NCBI GenBank assembly: GCA_963725315.1
Contig: CAVRYA010000004.1
Location: 1 to 64,000 of the forward strand
DNA length: 64,000 bases
DNA from: JBBRHQ01 sp963725315
GTDB lineage: Bacteria > Actinomycetota > Thermoleophilia > Solirubrobacterales > 70-9
Reading direction: 5' to 3'
The notes below the pieces were generated by a model. The model was not told the origin of the DNA, ran no database searches, and saw only the letters and a program-made list of their open reading frames with translations. This document shows, one piece after another, positions 26,111 through 34,018 of the stretch (positions are counted from its first letter, which is position 1; every line of letters begins with the position of its first letter). Position numbers and translations under genes: made by a program.

Positions 26111-26659
26111 TCAGCGCTGGCCGGGGCGCTCGGGCATCTGGATCCGCGCCAGCGCCTTGACCATGAAGAAGAAGAGGGTGCCGCCGCCGACGATCAGCAC
26201 CGTCGTGCCGACGAGCTGCAGCCAGGTGTTGGCGTTGACGATCCCGGCGACCGCGGCGAGCAGGAAGAGCACCAGGAGCATCTGGAAGCCGAGCACCGCC
26301 CAGTAGCGGGCCTTCCACATCCCCCAGGCCATCGCGGTCAAGATCACAGCGAACAGCGCCAGCGGCGCCGCGTTCGGCTGCTTGCCGTTGACGGTCGCGT
26401 CGCTCAGCAGGGCGACGACGGAAGAGGCCCAGAAGATGGCGGCGATCAACGCCGCGAAGCAGGCGCCGACCGTGACGACGGGCGGCCGCTCGCCCCGCTC
26501 GAGCGGCCGCAGCGCTTCGCGTGTCGCGCGGTTTCGCTCCTCGGCCTTGGCGTAGCCGCGCTCCATCGGGCTCGGTGCGGCCTCGCCCCCGTTCGCCGCT
26601 CCGGAGGCGCGTCGCTTGCGCTTGCGGCGCTGCGCGCGCTTGCGCTCGCGGTCAGCCAC
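26111..26659 (-). CDS. Conserved membrane protein, four helices
   Basis: An 182-aa protein. The first 60 residues are very basic (RERKRAQRRKRKRR) and cytoplasmic in style. Four hydrophobic segments follow: TVGACFAALIAAIFWASSVV, PLALFAVILTAMAWGMW, WAVLGFQMLLVLFLLAAVAG and LVGTTVLIVGGGTLFFFMV. I do not recognise a family. It overlaps the stop of thiE by 8 bases and stands upstream of lpdA, so it belongs to the same gene run. A role in thiamine or cofactor handling would be guesswork. Confidence 0.8.
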   Translation of the reverse strand: MADRERKRAQRRKRKRRASGAANGGEAAPSPMERGYAKAEERNRATREALRPLERGERPPVVTVGACFAALIAAIFWASSVVALLSDATVNGKQPNAAPLALFAVILTAMAWGMWKARYWAVLGFQMLLVLFLLAAVAGIVNANTWLQLVGTTVLIVGGGTLFFFMVKALARIQMPERPGQR

Positions 26660-27329
26660 CGGGCGCGATCTCCCGCCCGGCGAAGGCGCTGCGCAGGGCT
26701 CCGGCCACGCCGCTCGGGTCCTCGGCGTCGCGGATCGCCCGCACCACGCAGAGCCTCGAGGCCCCGGCCTCGATCACCGCGGGCGCCCTGGAGGGGTCGA
26801 TCCCCCCGACCGCGTAGAACGGAAAGCGGGAGTGCTCGGCGGCGTGGCGGATCAACTCGAGGCCGACCGCGGGGCGGCCCTCCTTGGTCGGCGTCTCCCA
26901 GACCGGCCCGACGCTTATGTAGTCAACCCCCTCAGCGTCGGCGATCTGCTGCTCGGAGTGGGTCGAGAGGCCGATGATCGCATCGGGGCCGAGGAACTCG
27001 CGCGCCTCGGCGACGGCGACGTCTTCCTGGCCGACGTGGACCCCGTCGGCGTTGCAGGCGCGGGCGAGGCTGGGGTCGTCGTTGACGGTGAACAGGGCGC
27101 TGTAGGTGTCGCAGAGCCGCCGGAAGGTCTGCCCGGCGATCTCGAGGGTGCGGCGGGTCGCGTCCTTGTCGCGCAGCTGGACGATGTCGACACCTCCGGT
27201 CAGGGCTGCGCGCAGCAGGGGCTCGGGGTCCTCGCCCCTGGGAGCGGCCTCGCAGACGAAGTAGAGGCGCGCGGTGCGCAGGCGCTCGCGCCGCAGCGGT
27301 CCGGCGGCCTCGGGGCCCGCCAGGCTCAC
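26652..27329 (-). CDS. thiE: Thiamine-phosphate synthase
   Basis: Joins the pyrimidine and thiazole parts into thiamine phosphate. Strong family pattern: GGVDIVQLRDKDA, LFTVNDDPSLARACNADG, VHVGQEDVAVAEAR, IIGLSTHSEQQI, DYISVGPVWETPTK and PFYAVGGI. Phosphate and Mg ligands in VNDD and VGQED are present. The start GTG at 27,329 is my choice by homologous length; no strong ribosome site is visible. It is divergent from thiO, with the TPP riboswitch on the other strand between them. It opens the long run toward pyruvate dehydrogenase, a TPP enzyme. Confidence 0.9.
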   Translation of the reverse strand: MSLAGPEAAGPLRRERLRTARLYFVCEAAPRGEDPEPLLRAALTGGVDIVQLRDKDATRRTLEIAGQTFRRLCDTYSALFTVNDDPSLARACNADGVHVGQEDVAVAEAREFLGPDAIIGLSTHSEQQIADAEGVDYISVGPVWETPTKEGRPAVGLELIRHAAEHSRFPFYAVGGIDPSRAPAVIEAGASRLCVVRAIRDAEDPSGVAGALRSAFAGREIAPGG

Positions 27330-27411
27330 GGGATCGGTCGCGTCGGAGGAATCGGCATCGACCCGATTATGGCCCTCGCGGGTGGAATCGAGCCCCGTGC
27401 GGGTAGCATCG

Positions 27412-27506
27412 TCTCTGACGGGAGCCCGCCAGCCACGGGCTGAGAGGGCGGCTATGGCGCCGCCGACCGTAAGAACCTGATCCGGGTAATGCCGGCGCAG
27501 GGAATC
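27412..27506 (+). promoter_or_regulatory. TPP riboswitch (THI element)
   Basis: The conserved segments CTGAGAGGG (27,440-27,448), GACC, GAACCTGATCCGGGTAAT and GCCGGCGCAGGGA follow in the right order, with P1 strands GACGGGA and TCCCGT closing the element. It lies just upstream of thiO on the plus strand and should shut down thiO-thiSG when thiamine diphosphate is plentiful. Confidence 0.95.
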
Positions 27507-27532
27507 CCGTGGCGCGGCTCCGAAGGAGCGAG

Positions 27533-28633
27533 GTGCACGCAACCAAGAGCAAGCAGAGCTACGACGCGGTGATCGCCGGTGCTGGGGTGATCGGCCTCGC
27601 CTGCGCCTGGCGGGCCGCGCGCGATGGCGCCAGGGTGGCGCTGATCGACCGCGGCCGCCCGGCCGCGGCCGCGACCCGGGTCGCGGCCGGGATGCTCGCT
27701 CCGGTCGGAGAGCTCGACTTCGGCGAAGACCGGCTGCTGGAGATGACGATGGCGGCCGCCGAGCTCTATCCGGAGTTCGTTGCAAAGTTGGAACGCGCTA
27801 CGGGACTCGAGGTCGGCTACTCGGGTTGCGGCGCCCTGCACGTCGCGCTCGACCGCGACGAGGCCGCGGCGCTCCAGCGGGTTCGGGAGTTGCAGAGATC
27901 GCTCGGATTCGAGAACGAGTGGCTCTCCCCGCGCCAGTGCCGCCGGCTCGAGCCCGGCCTCGACCCCTCGCTTCATGGAGGCATCCATGTCACCGGGGAC
28001 GCGGTGGTCGATCCGCGGGCGCTGGCCGAGGCCCTGCTGGCGGCGGCGCTGGCCGAGGGAGTCGAGCTGGTCGCCGGACGGGAGATCGAGCGGGCGCTGA
28101 TCTCCGGCGGCAGGATCGAGGGTGTGGTGAGCGGGCGCGGCGAGCTGCGGGCCGGGGCGGTGGTGCTGGCGACCGGGGCCTGGTCGGGCCAGGCGCCGTG
28201 GCTGCCGCCGCATGCGCGACCGCCGGTGCGCCCCGTCAAGGGCCAGGCGCTGGAGCTGGGCGGCCCGGGGGAGCCGATCTGTGAGCGGATCGTCGCCTCC
28301 GAGCGGGTCTACCTGGTGCCCCGCGGCGACGGCCGGCTGATCGTCGGGGCGACGATGGAGGAGCAGGGATTCGACATCAGGGTCACCGCGGGCGGCGTCC
28401 ACGAGCTGCTGCGCGAGGCCCACCGGCTGCTTCCCGAGGTCGCCGAGCTGGAGCTGAGGGACGCGGCCGCGGGCCTGCGCCCCGGCACCCCCGACAACCT
28501 GCCGATCGTCGGCCCCGGGGAGCTGGAAGGGCTGATCCTCGCCACGGGGCACCACCGCAACGGGGTCCTGCTTGCCCCCTGGACGGCCGAGCGGGTGGCG
28601 CGCCTGCTGGCAGGGGCCCGGGTGGCGGCGTGA
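27533..28633 (+). CDS. thiO: Glycine oxidase ThiO
   Basis: FAD enzyme that oxidises glycine to the imine used for the thiazole of thiamine. The N-terminal FAD motif AVIAGAGVIGLACAWRAARD is present, then GMLAPVGELDFGED, and the C-terminal FAD contact ILATGHHRNGVLLAPWTAE. GTG at 27,533, eight bases after GAAGGAG, is the best start and lies 27 bases after the riboswitch. 366 aa, intact. It is translationally coupled to the thiS-thiG fusion by a GTGA overlap. Confidence 0.93.
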   Translation: MHATKSKQSYDAVIAGAGVIGLACAWRAARDGARVALIDRGRPAAAATRVAAGMLAPVGELDFGEDRLLEMTMAAAELYPEFVAKLERATGLEVGYSGCGALHVALDRDEAAALQRVRELQRSLGFENEWLSPRQCRRLEPGLDPSLHGGIHVTGDAVVDPRALAEALLAAALAEGVELVAGREIERALISGGRIEGVVSGRGELRAGAVVLATGAWSGQAPWLPPHARPPVRPVKGQALELGGPGEPICERIVASERVYLVPRGDGRLIVGATMEEQGFDIRVTAGGVHELLREAHRLLPEVAELELRDAAAGLRPGTPDNLPIVGPGELEGLILATGHHRNGVLLAPWTAERVARLLAGARVAA

Positions 28634-29655
28634 GGGTCGAGCTGAACGGCGAGCCGCTGGACCTGCCCGAGGGCGCCGGCGTCGAGGACGCGGTCCGCGC
28701 AAGCGGTGCCGGGGAGGGCGCCCGCGGCGTCGCCGTCGCCCTCGACGGCGAGGTCGTCCCCCGCGCCGCCTGGGCTTCGACCCGGCTGGCGCCGGGGCAG
28801 AGCGTCGAGGTGCTGGCGGCAATCCAGGGCGGGGCGGGGGAGGCCCCGGAGGAGGTCGCGGGGGCGGCCGGCGTCGAGGCGCCGGCTACCGGGTGGGCAA
28901 TCGCGGGGCGTGACCTGCGCTCGCGGTTGATCGTCGGCACCGGCGGCTTCCGCTCACTCGAGCAGATGGAGCGGGCGCTGGAGGAGTCCGGGACGGAGAT
29001 CGTCACCGTCGCAATGCGGCGGGTGGACCCGCTGGCGCAGGGTTCGGTGATCGAGGTGCTCGACCGCCTCGGGCTCTTCGCGCTGCCCAACACCGCCGGC
29101 TGCTTCACCGCCCGCGATGCCGTTCGCACGGCCCGCCTGGCGCGCGAGGCTCTCGAGACCGACTGGGTGAAGCTCGAGGTGATCGGCGACGACCGCACCC
29201 TGCTGCCGGACGCAGTCGAGCTTCTCGAAGCCGCGGAGACCCTGGTCGGCGAGGGCTTCACTGTCCTTCCCTACACCAACGACGACCCGGTCCTCGCCCG
29301 CCGCCTTGAGCAGGCCGGGTGCGCGGCGGTGATGCCGCTGGGCTCGCCGATCGGCTCGGGCGCCGGCATCCGCAACCCCTACAACGTCTCGATCATCGTC
29401 GAGCACGCCGAGGTCCCGGTGATCCTCGACGCCGGAATCGGCACCGCCTCGGACGCGGCGCTGGCGATGGAGCTGGGGTGCGAAGGGGTGCTGCTGGCCA
29501 GCTCGGTCTCGCGGGCCGCCGAGCCGGTGCGGATGGCCTCGGCGATGCGGAGGGCAGTGGAGGCCGGGTACGAGGCGCGCCGCGCCGGGCGGATCCCGCG
29601 CCGCCTCCACGCCGAGGCGTCGACTCCCGAGCAGGGCATGCCCGAGCTCTCATAG
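28630..29655 (+). CDS. thiG: ThiS-ThiG fusion, thiazole synthase with built-in sulfur carrier
   Basis: Residues 1-67 are the ThiS ubiquitin-like sulfur carrier (MRVELNGEPLDLPEGAG ... LAAIQGG), and residues 88-341 are ThiG, with RLIVGTGGFRSLEQM, the Schiff-base Lys region WVKLEVIGDD, and PIGSGAGIRNPYN. A linker of about 20 residues joins them. In free ThiS the final Gly-Gly must be at the C-terminus to be thiocarboxylated; here it is internal, so it must be exposed by cleavage or the domain is not used that way. ThiF and IscS-type genes are not in the window. GTG at 28,630 overlaps the thiO stop. Confidence 0.93.
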   Translation: MRVELNGEPLDLPEGAGVEDAVRASGAGEGARGVAVALDGEVVPRAAWASTRLAPGQSVEVLAAIQGGAGEAPEEVAGAAGVEAPATGWAIAGRDLRSRLIVGTGGFRSLEQMERALEESGTEIVTVAMRRVDPLAQGSVIEVLDRLGLFALPNTAGCFTARDAVRTARLAREALETDWVKLEVIGDDRTLLPDAVELLEAAETLVGEGFTVLPYTNDDPVLARRLEQAGCAAVMPLGSPIGSGAGIRNPYNVSIIVEHAEVPVILDAGIGTASDAALAMELGCEGVLLASSVSRAAEPVRMASAMRRAVEAGYEARRAGRIPRRLHAEASTPEQGMPELS

Positions 29656-29664
29656 ACTGAGGGC

Positions 29665-31149
29665 GTGGCGGAAGGAAGGGGGGAGGGCGAGCAACGGAGC
29701 GGGCTGACCCGGCGCGGGCTGATCGGCGGAGCCGCGGCCGGCGCGGCGGGCTACGCCGCCGGCTCGGTGCCGGGAGCGGCGGCGGCGGGGCGACGCAAGC
29801 GGGTCGATGTGGTCGTGGTCGGAGCCGGGCTGGCCGGGCTGAGCGCGGCCCGCCGGCTTCGCGCCAAGGGCCGCTCGGTCGCCGTGCTCGAGGCCCGTAA
29901 TCGGGTCGGCGGCCGCACTCTGAACTTCGACCTGGGCGGCGGCGAGGTGGTCGAGATCGGTGGCCAGTGGGTGGGGCCGACGCAGGACCGGGTGCTGGCG
30001 CTGATCAAGCAGCTCGGGCTGAAGACCTTTCCCACCTACAACACCGGCAACAACATCTATTACCGCTCCGACGCGGTGCCCAAGCTGAAGGAATACACCG
30101 GCGCGATCCCGCCGGCCGACACCCCCAGCCTGGTCGAGCTGGCGGTGTTTCTGAACAAGCTCAACACGATGGCCCAGGAGGTGCCGCTGGACAAGCCATG
30201 GAAGGCGGCCAAGGCGGAGGAGTGGGACGGGCAGACCTTCGAGACCTTCAAGCTGGCGAACACCACCCTCGACGAGGCGCGCGACCTGATCGACCTCTCG
30301 ATCGCCGCGGTGTTCGCGGCCGAGTCGCGCGACCTCTCTCTGCTTCACGTCCTCTTCTACATCCGCTCGGGAGGGAGCTTCGACAACCTGATCAACGTCG
30401 CCGGGGGCGCCCAGGAGTCGCGGGTGGTGGGCGGCTCACAGAAGATCTCGCTGCGGCTCGCCAGGGACCTCGGCCGCAGCGTCGTCCTCGGCGCCCCGGT
30501 GGTGCGAATCGACCGCGTGCGGGGGGGCGTGGAGGTGCAGACGCCGAAGGGGACCTGGCGGGCAAAGCGGGTGATCGTCACCGTTCCCCCCACCCTGGCG
30601 GGGCAGATCCACTACCAGCCGGAGTTGCCGGCTCTTCGCTCCCAGCTCACCCAGCGCGTGCCGATGGGCTCGGTGATCAAGTGCCTCGCGGTCTACAAGC
30701 GCCCCTTCTGGCGCGAGATCAACCAGACGGGCCAGGCGACCAGCGACGTCGGCGCCACCCGCGTGACCTTCGACAACACGCCGCCCTCGGGCAGCCCCGG
30801 CATCCTGCTCGGGTTCATCGAGGGCCAGCAGGCGCGGATCTGGGGCGCCCGTTCGAGGAAGGCGCGCCGCGACGCGGTGATCGCCGACTTCACCCGCTAC
30901 TTCGGACCCGACGCCGCGGAGCCGAGCCGCTACGTCGAGAAGAGCTGGGCGGAGGAGCGCTGGAGCGGCGGCTGCTACGTCGGCTACATGGCGCCCGGCG
31001 TCCTGCTCGATTACGGCGAGGCCCTGCGCCGCCCGGTCGGCCGGATCCATTGGGCCGGCACCGAGACGGCGACCCTCTGGACGGGCTACATGGACGGCGC
31101 GATCCAGTCGGGGTACCGGGCGGCGGCGGAGGTGCTCGAGGCGCTCTGA
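29665..31149 (+). CDS. Tat-type flavin monoamine oxidase
   Basis: A 494-aa flavoprotein related to the one at 9,364-10,839. The N-terminal segment LTRRGLIGGAAAGAAG is a twin-arginine export signal. FAD motif VVVVGAGLAGLSAARRLRAKG, then NRVGGRTLNFD and the C-terminal IHWAGTETATLWTGYMDGAI. Frame intact. It begins 9 bases after thiS-thiG, so it is likely transcribed from the TPP-riboswitch promoter, although it need not serve thiamine synthesis. The natural amine is unknown. Confidence 0.87.
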   Translation: MAEGRGEGEQRSGLTRRGLIGGAAAGAAGYAAGSVPGAAAAGRRKRVDVVVVGAGLAGLSAARRLRAKGRSVAVLEARNRVGGRTLNFDLGGGEVVEIGGQWVGPTQDRVLALIKQLGLKTFPTYNTGNNIYYRSDAVPKLKEYTGAIPPADTPSLVELAVFLNKLNTMAQEVPLDKPWKAAKAEEWDGQTFETFKLANTTLDEARDLIDLSIAAVFAAESRDLSLLHVLFYIRSGGSFDNLINVAGGAQESRVVGGSQKISLRLARDLGRSVVLGAPVVRIDRVRGGVEVQTPKGTWRAKRVIVTVPPTLAGQIHYQPELPALRSQLTQRVPMGSVIKCLAVYKRPFWREINQTGQATSDVGATRVTFDNTPPSGSPGILLGFIEGQQARIWGARSRKARRDAVIADFTRYFGPDAAEPSRYVEKSWAEERWSGGCYVGYMAPGVLLDYGEALRRPVGRIHWAGTETATLWTGYMDGAIQSGYRAAAEVLEAL

Positions 31150-31181
31150 AGCGTCTCAGGCGGGCCTGCCAGAATTCGGCG

Positions 31182-31254
31182 GCCCCTCTAAGTCAACTGG
31201 TTAGACAGCGAGCCTTTTAAGCTCGAAGACGGAGTTCGAGTCTCCGGGGGGGCA
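31182..31254 (+). tRNA. tRNA-Lys(TTT)
   Basis: A 73-nt cloverleaf: acceptor GCCCCTC/GGGGGGC with one T-G pair, anticodon stem CGAGC/GCTCG with loop CTTTTAA (anticodon TTT), and T arm GGAG-TTCGAGT-CTCC. Discriminator A; CCA not encoded. No duplicated fragment is seen nearby. Confidence 0.92.
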
Positions 31255-31285
31255 TTCCGTCTGATCTCGCCATCCGGCGGCCGTC

Positions 31286-31672
31286 TCAACGGTGCACGAG
31301 GACGTGGGTGCGGCCGGCGAGGCAGAAGTGCTTGTGGCTGCGGGTCTTCGGCTTGATCCGCCTCTGCTTGGCCTCGGCGCCGATCGTGCCGGCAGGGGGC
31401 GTGCCGCCCGGGAAGGAGAAGTTCCCCTGCGAATCGGAGGTGCCGGTGGCCAGGACCTGATCCTGGCGGTCAGTGATCACGATCTTGCGGTTCGGCCTGC
31501 AGGCGGCCTTGGGTGAGAGGACCTTGCCGCTGTAGGTCCCGAAGCCCCCCGGGCCGGGCGTGAACCTGGCCGTCATCGTGGTGACGAAGTACTTCGTGTG
31601 TGCGGCGGCGATCCCGGCCATGCACGCAACGACGATGGCCAGCGCCACCAGGCCGAGCTTGAAGTTCCTCAT
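31286..31672 (-). CDS. Small secreted protein of unknown function
   Basis: A 128-aa product beginning at MRNFKLGLVALAIVVAC, a signal peptide or anchor ending near IAAA. The rest (FVTTMTARFTPGPGGFGTYSGKV, then RKIVITDRQDQVLATGTSD and QGNFSFPGG) looks like one beta-sandwich domain of the carboxypeptidase-regulatory or Ig kind, with two Cys (ACRPNRK, HFCLAG) that could form a disulfide. I start it at Met 31,672, which follows GAGGGGGAACG; an in-frame ATG at 31,729 is less likely. No partner is visible. Confidence 0.7.
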   Translation of the reverse strand: MRNFKLGLVALAIVVACMAGIAAAHTKYFVTTMTARFTPGPGGFGTYSGKVLSPKAACRPNRKIVITDRQDQVLATGTSDSQGNFSFPGGTPPAGTIGAEAKQRRIKPKTRSHKHFCLAGRTHVLVHR

Positions 31673-31768
31673 CGTTCCCCCTCCGGTCTCCCCGCCTTCC
31701 GGACCGGACGAAGATAGTCCCGCGCACACGCAGGCGCAAGACCACTATTCGGGTGATCCCGCCCGGCG

Positions 31769-33385
31769 CTAGTGGCGGAAGTGGCGGTGCTTGGTGAAGA
31801 CCATCGCCGTCCCGGCCGCGTCGCAGGCCTCGATCACCTCGCGGTCGCGCTTCGAGCCGCCGGGCTGGATCACCGCCCTGGAGCCGGCCCCGATCGCCGC
31901 CTCGGGGCCGTCGGCGAAGGGGAAGAAGGCGTCGGAGGCGACCGCGGAGCCTCCAAGCAGGGCATCCGCATCGCCCCCCCGCGCCTCGCGGCACTTCTCG
32001 ACCGCGAGGCGGACCGAGTCGACCCGGCTCATCTGGCCGGCGCCGATTCCCAGGGTGGCGCCGTCCTTGGCGATCACGATCGCGTTCGAGCGCACCTGGC
32101 GGACCACCGTCCAAGCGAAGAGCATGTCGCGCCACTGCCCCTCGTCGGGCTGGGTCTCGGTCACCACCTCCATCAGCTCGCGCGGCTCGGGATCGCCGTC
32201 GCGGTCCTGGATCAGCAATCCGCCCCGGACCCGCTTGAGGTCGCGCTCGCGCGGATCGGCGAGCAGACGCTCCTCGTCGCGCAGGATGCGGATCGCCTCC
32301 TTGCTCTGCAGCACGTCGAGCGCCTCCTCCTCGTATCCGGGGGCGATCAGGACCTCGACGAAGTTGTCGTTCAGCGTCTTCGCCAACCCCGCCTCGACCG
32401 GGCGGTTGAGTGCGATCACCCCGCCGAAGGCGGACATCGGGTCGCAGGCCAGCGCCTTCTCGTACGCCTCCTGCCCGTCCTCGCCGATCGCCACCCCGCA
32501 GGGGTTGTTGTGCTTGACGATCACGCAGGCCGGGTCGGCGAAGTCGGCGGCCAGCCGCCGGGCCGAGTCGAGGTCGAGGACGTTGTTGAAGGAGAGCGCT
32601 CGGCCGTGCAGCTTCGAGACCCGCGAGAGCACGTGGCTGCCGGCGCCGACCTCGGCATACAGCGCCCCGCGCTGGTGGGGGTTCTCCCCGTAGGAGAGGT
32701 CGAGCACCTTCTCGTAGGCGACCGCCAGGTGCTCGGGGAAGTCCTCGTAGTGGGCCGAGAACCAGGCGCTGATCGCGGCGTCGTAGCGGGCGGTCTGGGC
32801 GAACGCCTCGTTCGCGAGCCAGTGGCGGGTGGACTCCGAGATCTCCCCGCCGGACTCCTCCAGCTCGGCGAGGACGGCGTCGTAGGACTCCGGCTTGACC
32901 ACGACCGCGACGCCGGCGTGATTCTTGGCCGCCGCGCGGATCATCGTCGGCCCGCCGATGTCGATGTTCTCGATCGCCACCCTGGGGTCGACCTGGTTGC
33001 GGGCGACGGTCTGCTCGAACGGGTAGAGGTTGACGCAGACGAGGTCGATCGGCTCGATCCCCTCGCGCTCCAGGGTCTCGCGGTGAGCGGGGTCGTCGCG
33101 GCGGGCCAGCAGCGCCGCGTGCAGCCGCGGGTGGAGCGTCTTCACCCGGCCGTCGAGGATCTCCTCCTGGCCGGTGAACTCGGAGACGTCGGTGACCTCC
33201 ACTCCGGCCTCGCGCAGCGCCCCGGCAGTGCCGCCGGTGGAGAGGATCTCCACCCCGAGCGCCGCCAGGCCCTTCGCGAACTCGGCCACCCCCGTCTTGT
33301 CGGAGACCGAGACAAGCGCCCGGCGCACCCTGATCGAGCCGTCGCTGACGGCCTCCGTCTGCGTCTGTGCGGGGGCATCACTCAT
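31769..33385 (-). CDS. purH: Bifunctional AICAR formyltransferase / IMP cyclohydrolase
   Basis: Last two steps of IMP synthesis. The N-terminal cyclohydrolase (about residues 18-215) has ALVSVSDKTGVAEFAKGL, LSTGGTAGALREAG and RVKTLHPRLHAALL; the C-terminal transformylase has YGENPHQRGALY, KHNNPCGVAIG (catalytic Lys-His) and the end PGGSKRDREVIEACDAAGTAM. 538 aa, intact. Its start overlaps the 3' end of purN by 8 bases. It ends the minus-strand purine run. Confidence 0.95.
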   Translation of the reverse strand: MSDAPAQTQTEAVSDGSIRVRRALVSVSDKTGVAEFAKGLAALGVEILSTGGTAGALREAGVEVTDVSEFTGQEEILDGRVKTLHPRLHAALLARRDDPAHRETLEREGIEPIDLVCVNLYPFEQTVARNQVDPRVAIENIDIGGPTMIRAAAKNHAGVAVVVKPESYDAVLAELEESGGEISESTRHWLANEAFAQTARYDAAISAWFSAHYEDFPEHLAVAYEKVLDLSYGENPHQRGALYAEVGAGSHVLSRVSKLHGRALSFNNVLDLDSARRLAADFADPACVIVKHNNPCGVAIGEDGQEAYEKALACDPMSAFGGVIALNRPVEAGLAKTLNDNFVEVLIAPGYEEEALDVLQSKEAIRILRDEERLLADPRERDLKRVRGGLLIQDRDGDPEPRELMEVVTETQPDEGQWRDMLFAWTVVRQVRSNAIVIAKDGATLGIGAGQMSRVDSVRLAVEKCREARGGDADALLGGSAVASDAFFPFADGPEAAIGAGSRAVIQPGGSKRDREVIEACDAAGTAMVFTKHRHFRH

Positions 33386-33998
33386 CGATAAGGACCACTC
33401 GTGGGTTTCGCTCGTCGATCCTAACCCTGCCCTCGGCGATCATGCGGATCGCCCGCGGCAGAAGCGAGTGCTCGGTGCGGTGGATCTCCTCCTCGAGCCG
33501 CGCCCGGTCGTCACCCGGCGGTATCGGGACCGGCTGCTGGAGGACGATCGGCCCCGAGTCGACGCCCTCGTCGACGAAGTGGACCGTCACCCCGGTCACC
33601 TTGACGCCATGCGCGAGCGCCTGCCCGACCGCGTCGAGTCCGGGGAAGGAGGGCAGGAGCGCCGGGTGGACGTTGATCACCCGGCCCGCGAAGCGCTCCA
33701 GGAACCCGGGGGTGAGGAGCTGCATGTAGCCGGCGAGGACGACGAGGTCGGGCCCAAGCGCGGCGAGCCAATCGGCCATCGCCGCGTCGCGCCCGGCGCG
33801 GTCGGGGTGCGAGTCGCGGGGGAAGGCCTCCGCCGGCAGGCCCGCCTCCCGGGCGCGGTCAAGCGCCATCGCCCCGGGCTTGTCGGAGGCCACCCCCGCC
33901 ACCTCGATCGGCCCCGAGCCGTGCAGCTGGTCGAGGATCGCCTGCAGGTTGGTGCCGGCGCCGGAGGCGAGGACACAGAGCCGAAAGGCCTCGCTCAC
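33378..33998 (-). CDS. purN: Phosphoribosylglycinamide formyltransferase (GART)
   Basis: Folate-dependent third step of purine synthesis. CVLASGAGTNLQAILDQ opens the domain, and the catalytic set Asn-His-Asp is seen in RVINVHPALLPSF and HFVDEGVDSGPIV. 206 aa, intact. It lies 20 bases after purF and overlaps purH. Typical length. Nothing unusual. Confidence 0.94.
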   Translation of the reverse strand: MSEAFRLCVLASGAGTNLQAILDQLHGSGPIEVAGVASDKPGAMALDRAREAGLPAEAFPRDSHPDRAGRDAAMADWLAALGPDLVVLAGYMQLLTPGFLERFAGRVINVHPALLPSFPGLDAVGQALAHGVKVTGVTVHFVDEGVDSGPIVLQQPVPIPPGDDRARLEEEIHRTEHSLLPRAIRMIAEGRVRIDERNPRVVLIDE

Positions 33999-34018
33999 GG
34001 GATGGGGACCAGCCGCCG

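Noticed and set aside
31772..33391. 539-residue open frame on the plus strand opposite purH
   Set aside because: purH is intact and fully recognisable on the minus strand; the opposite frame has no family features.
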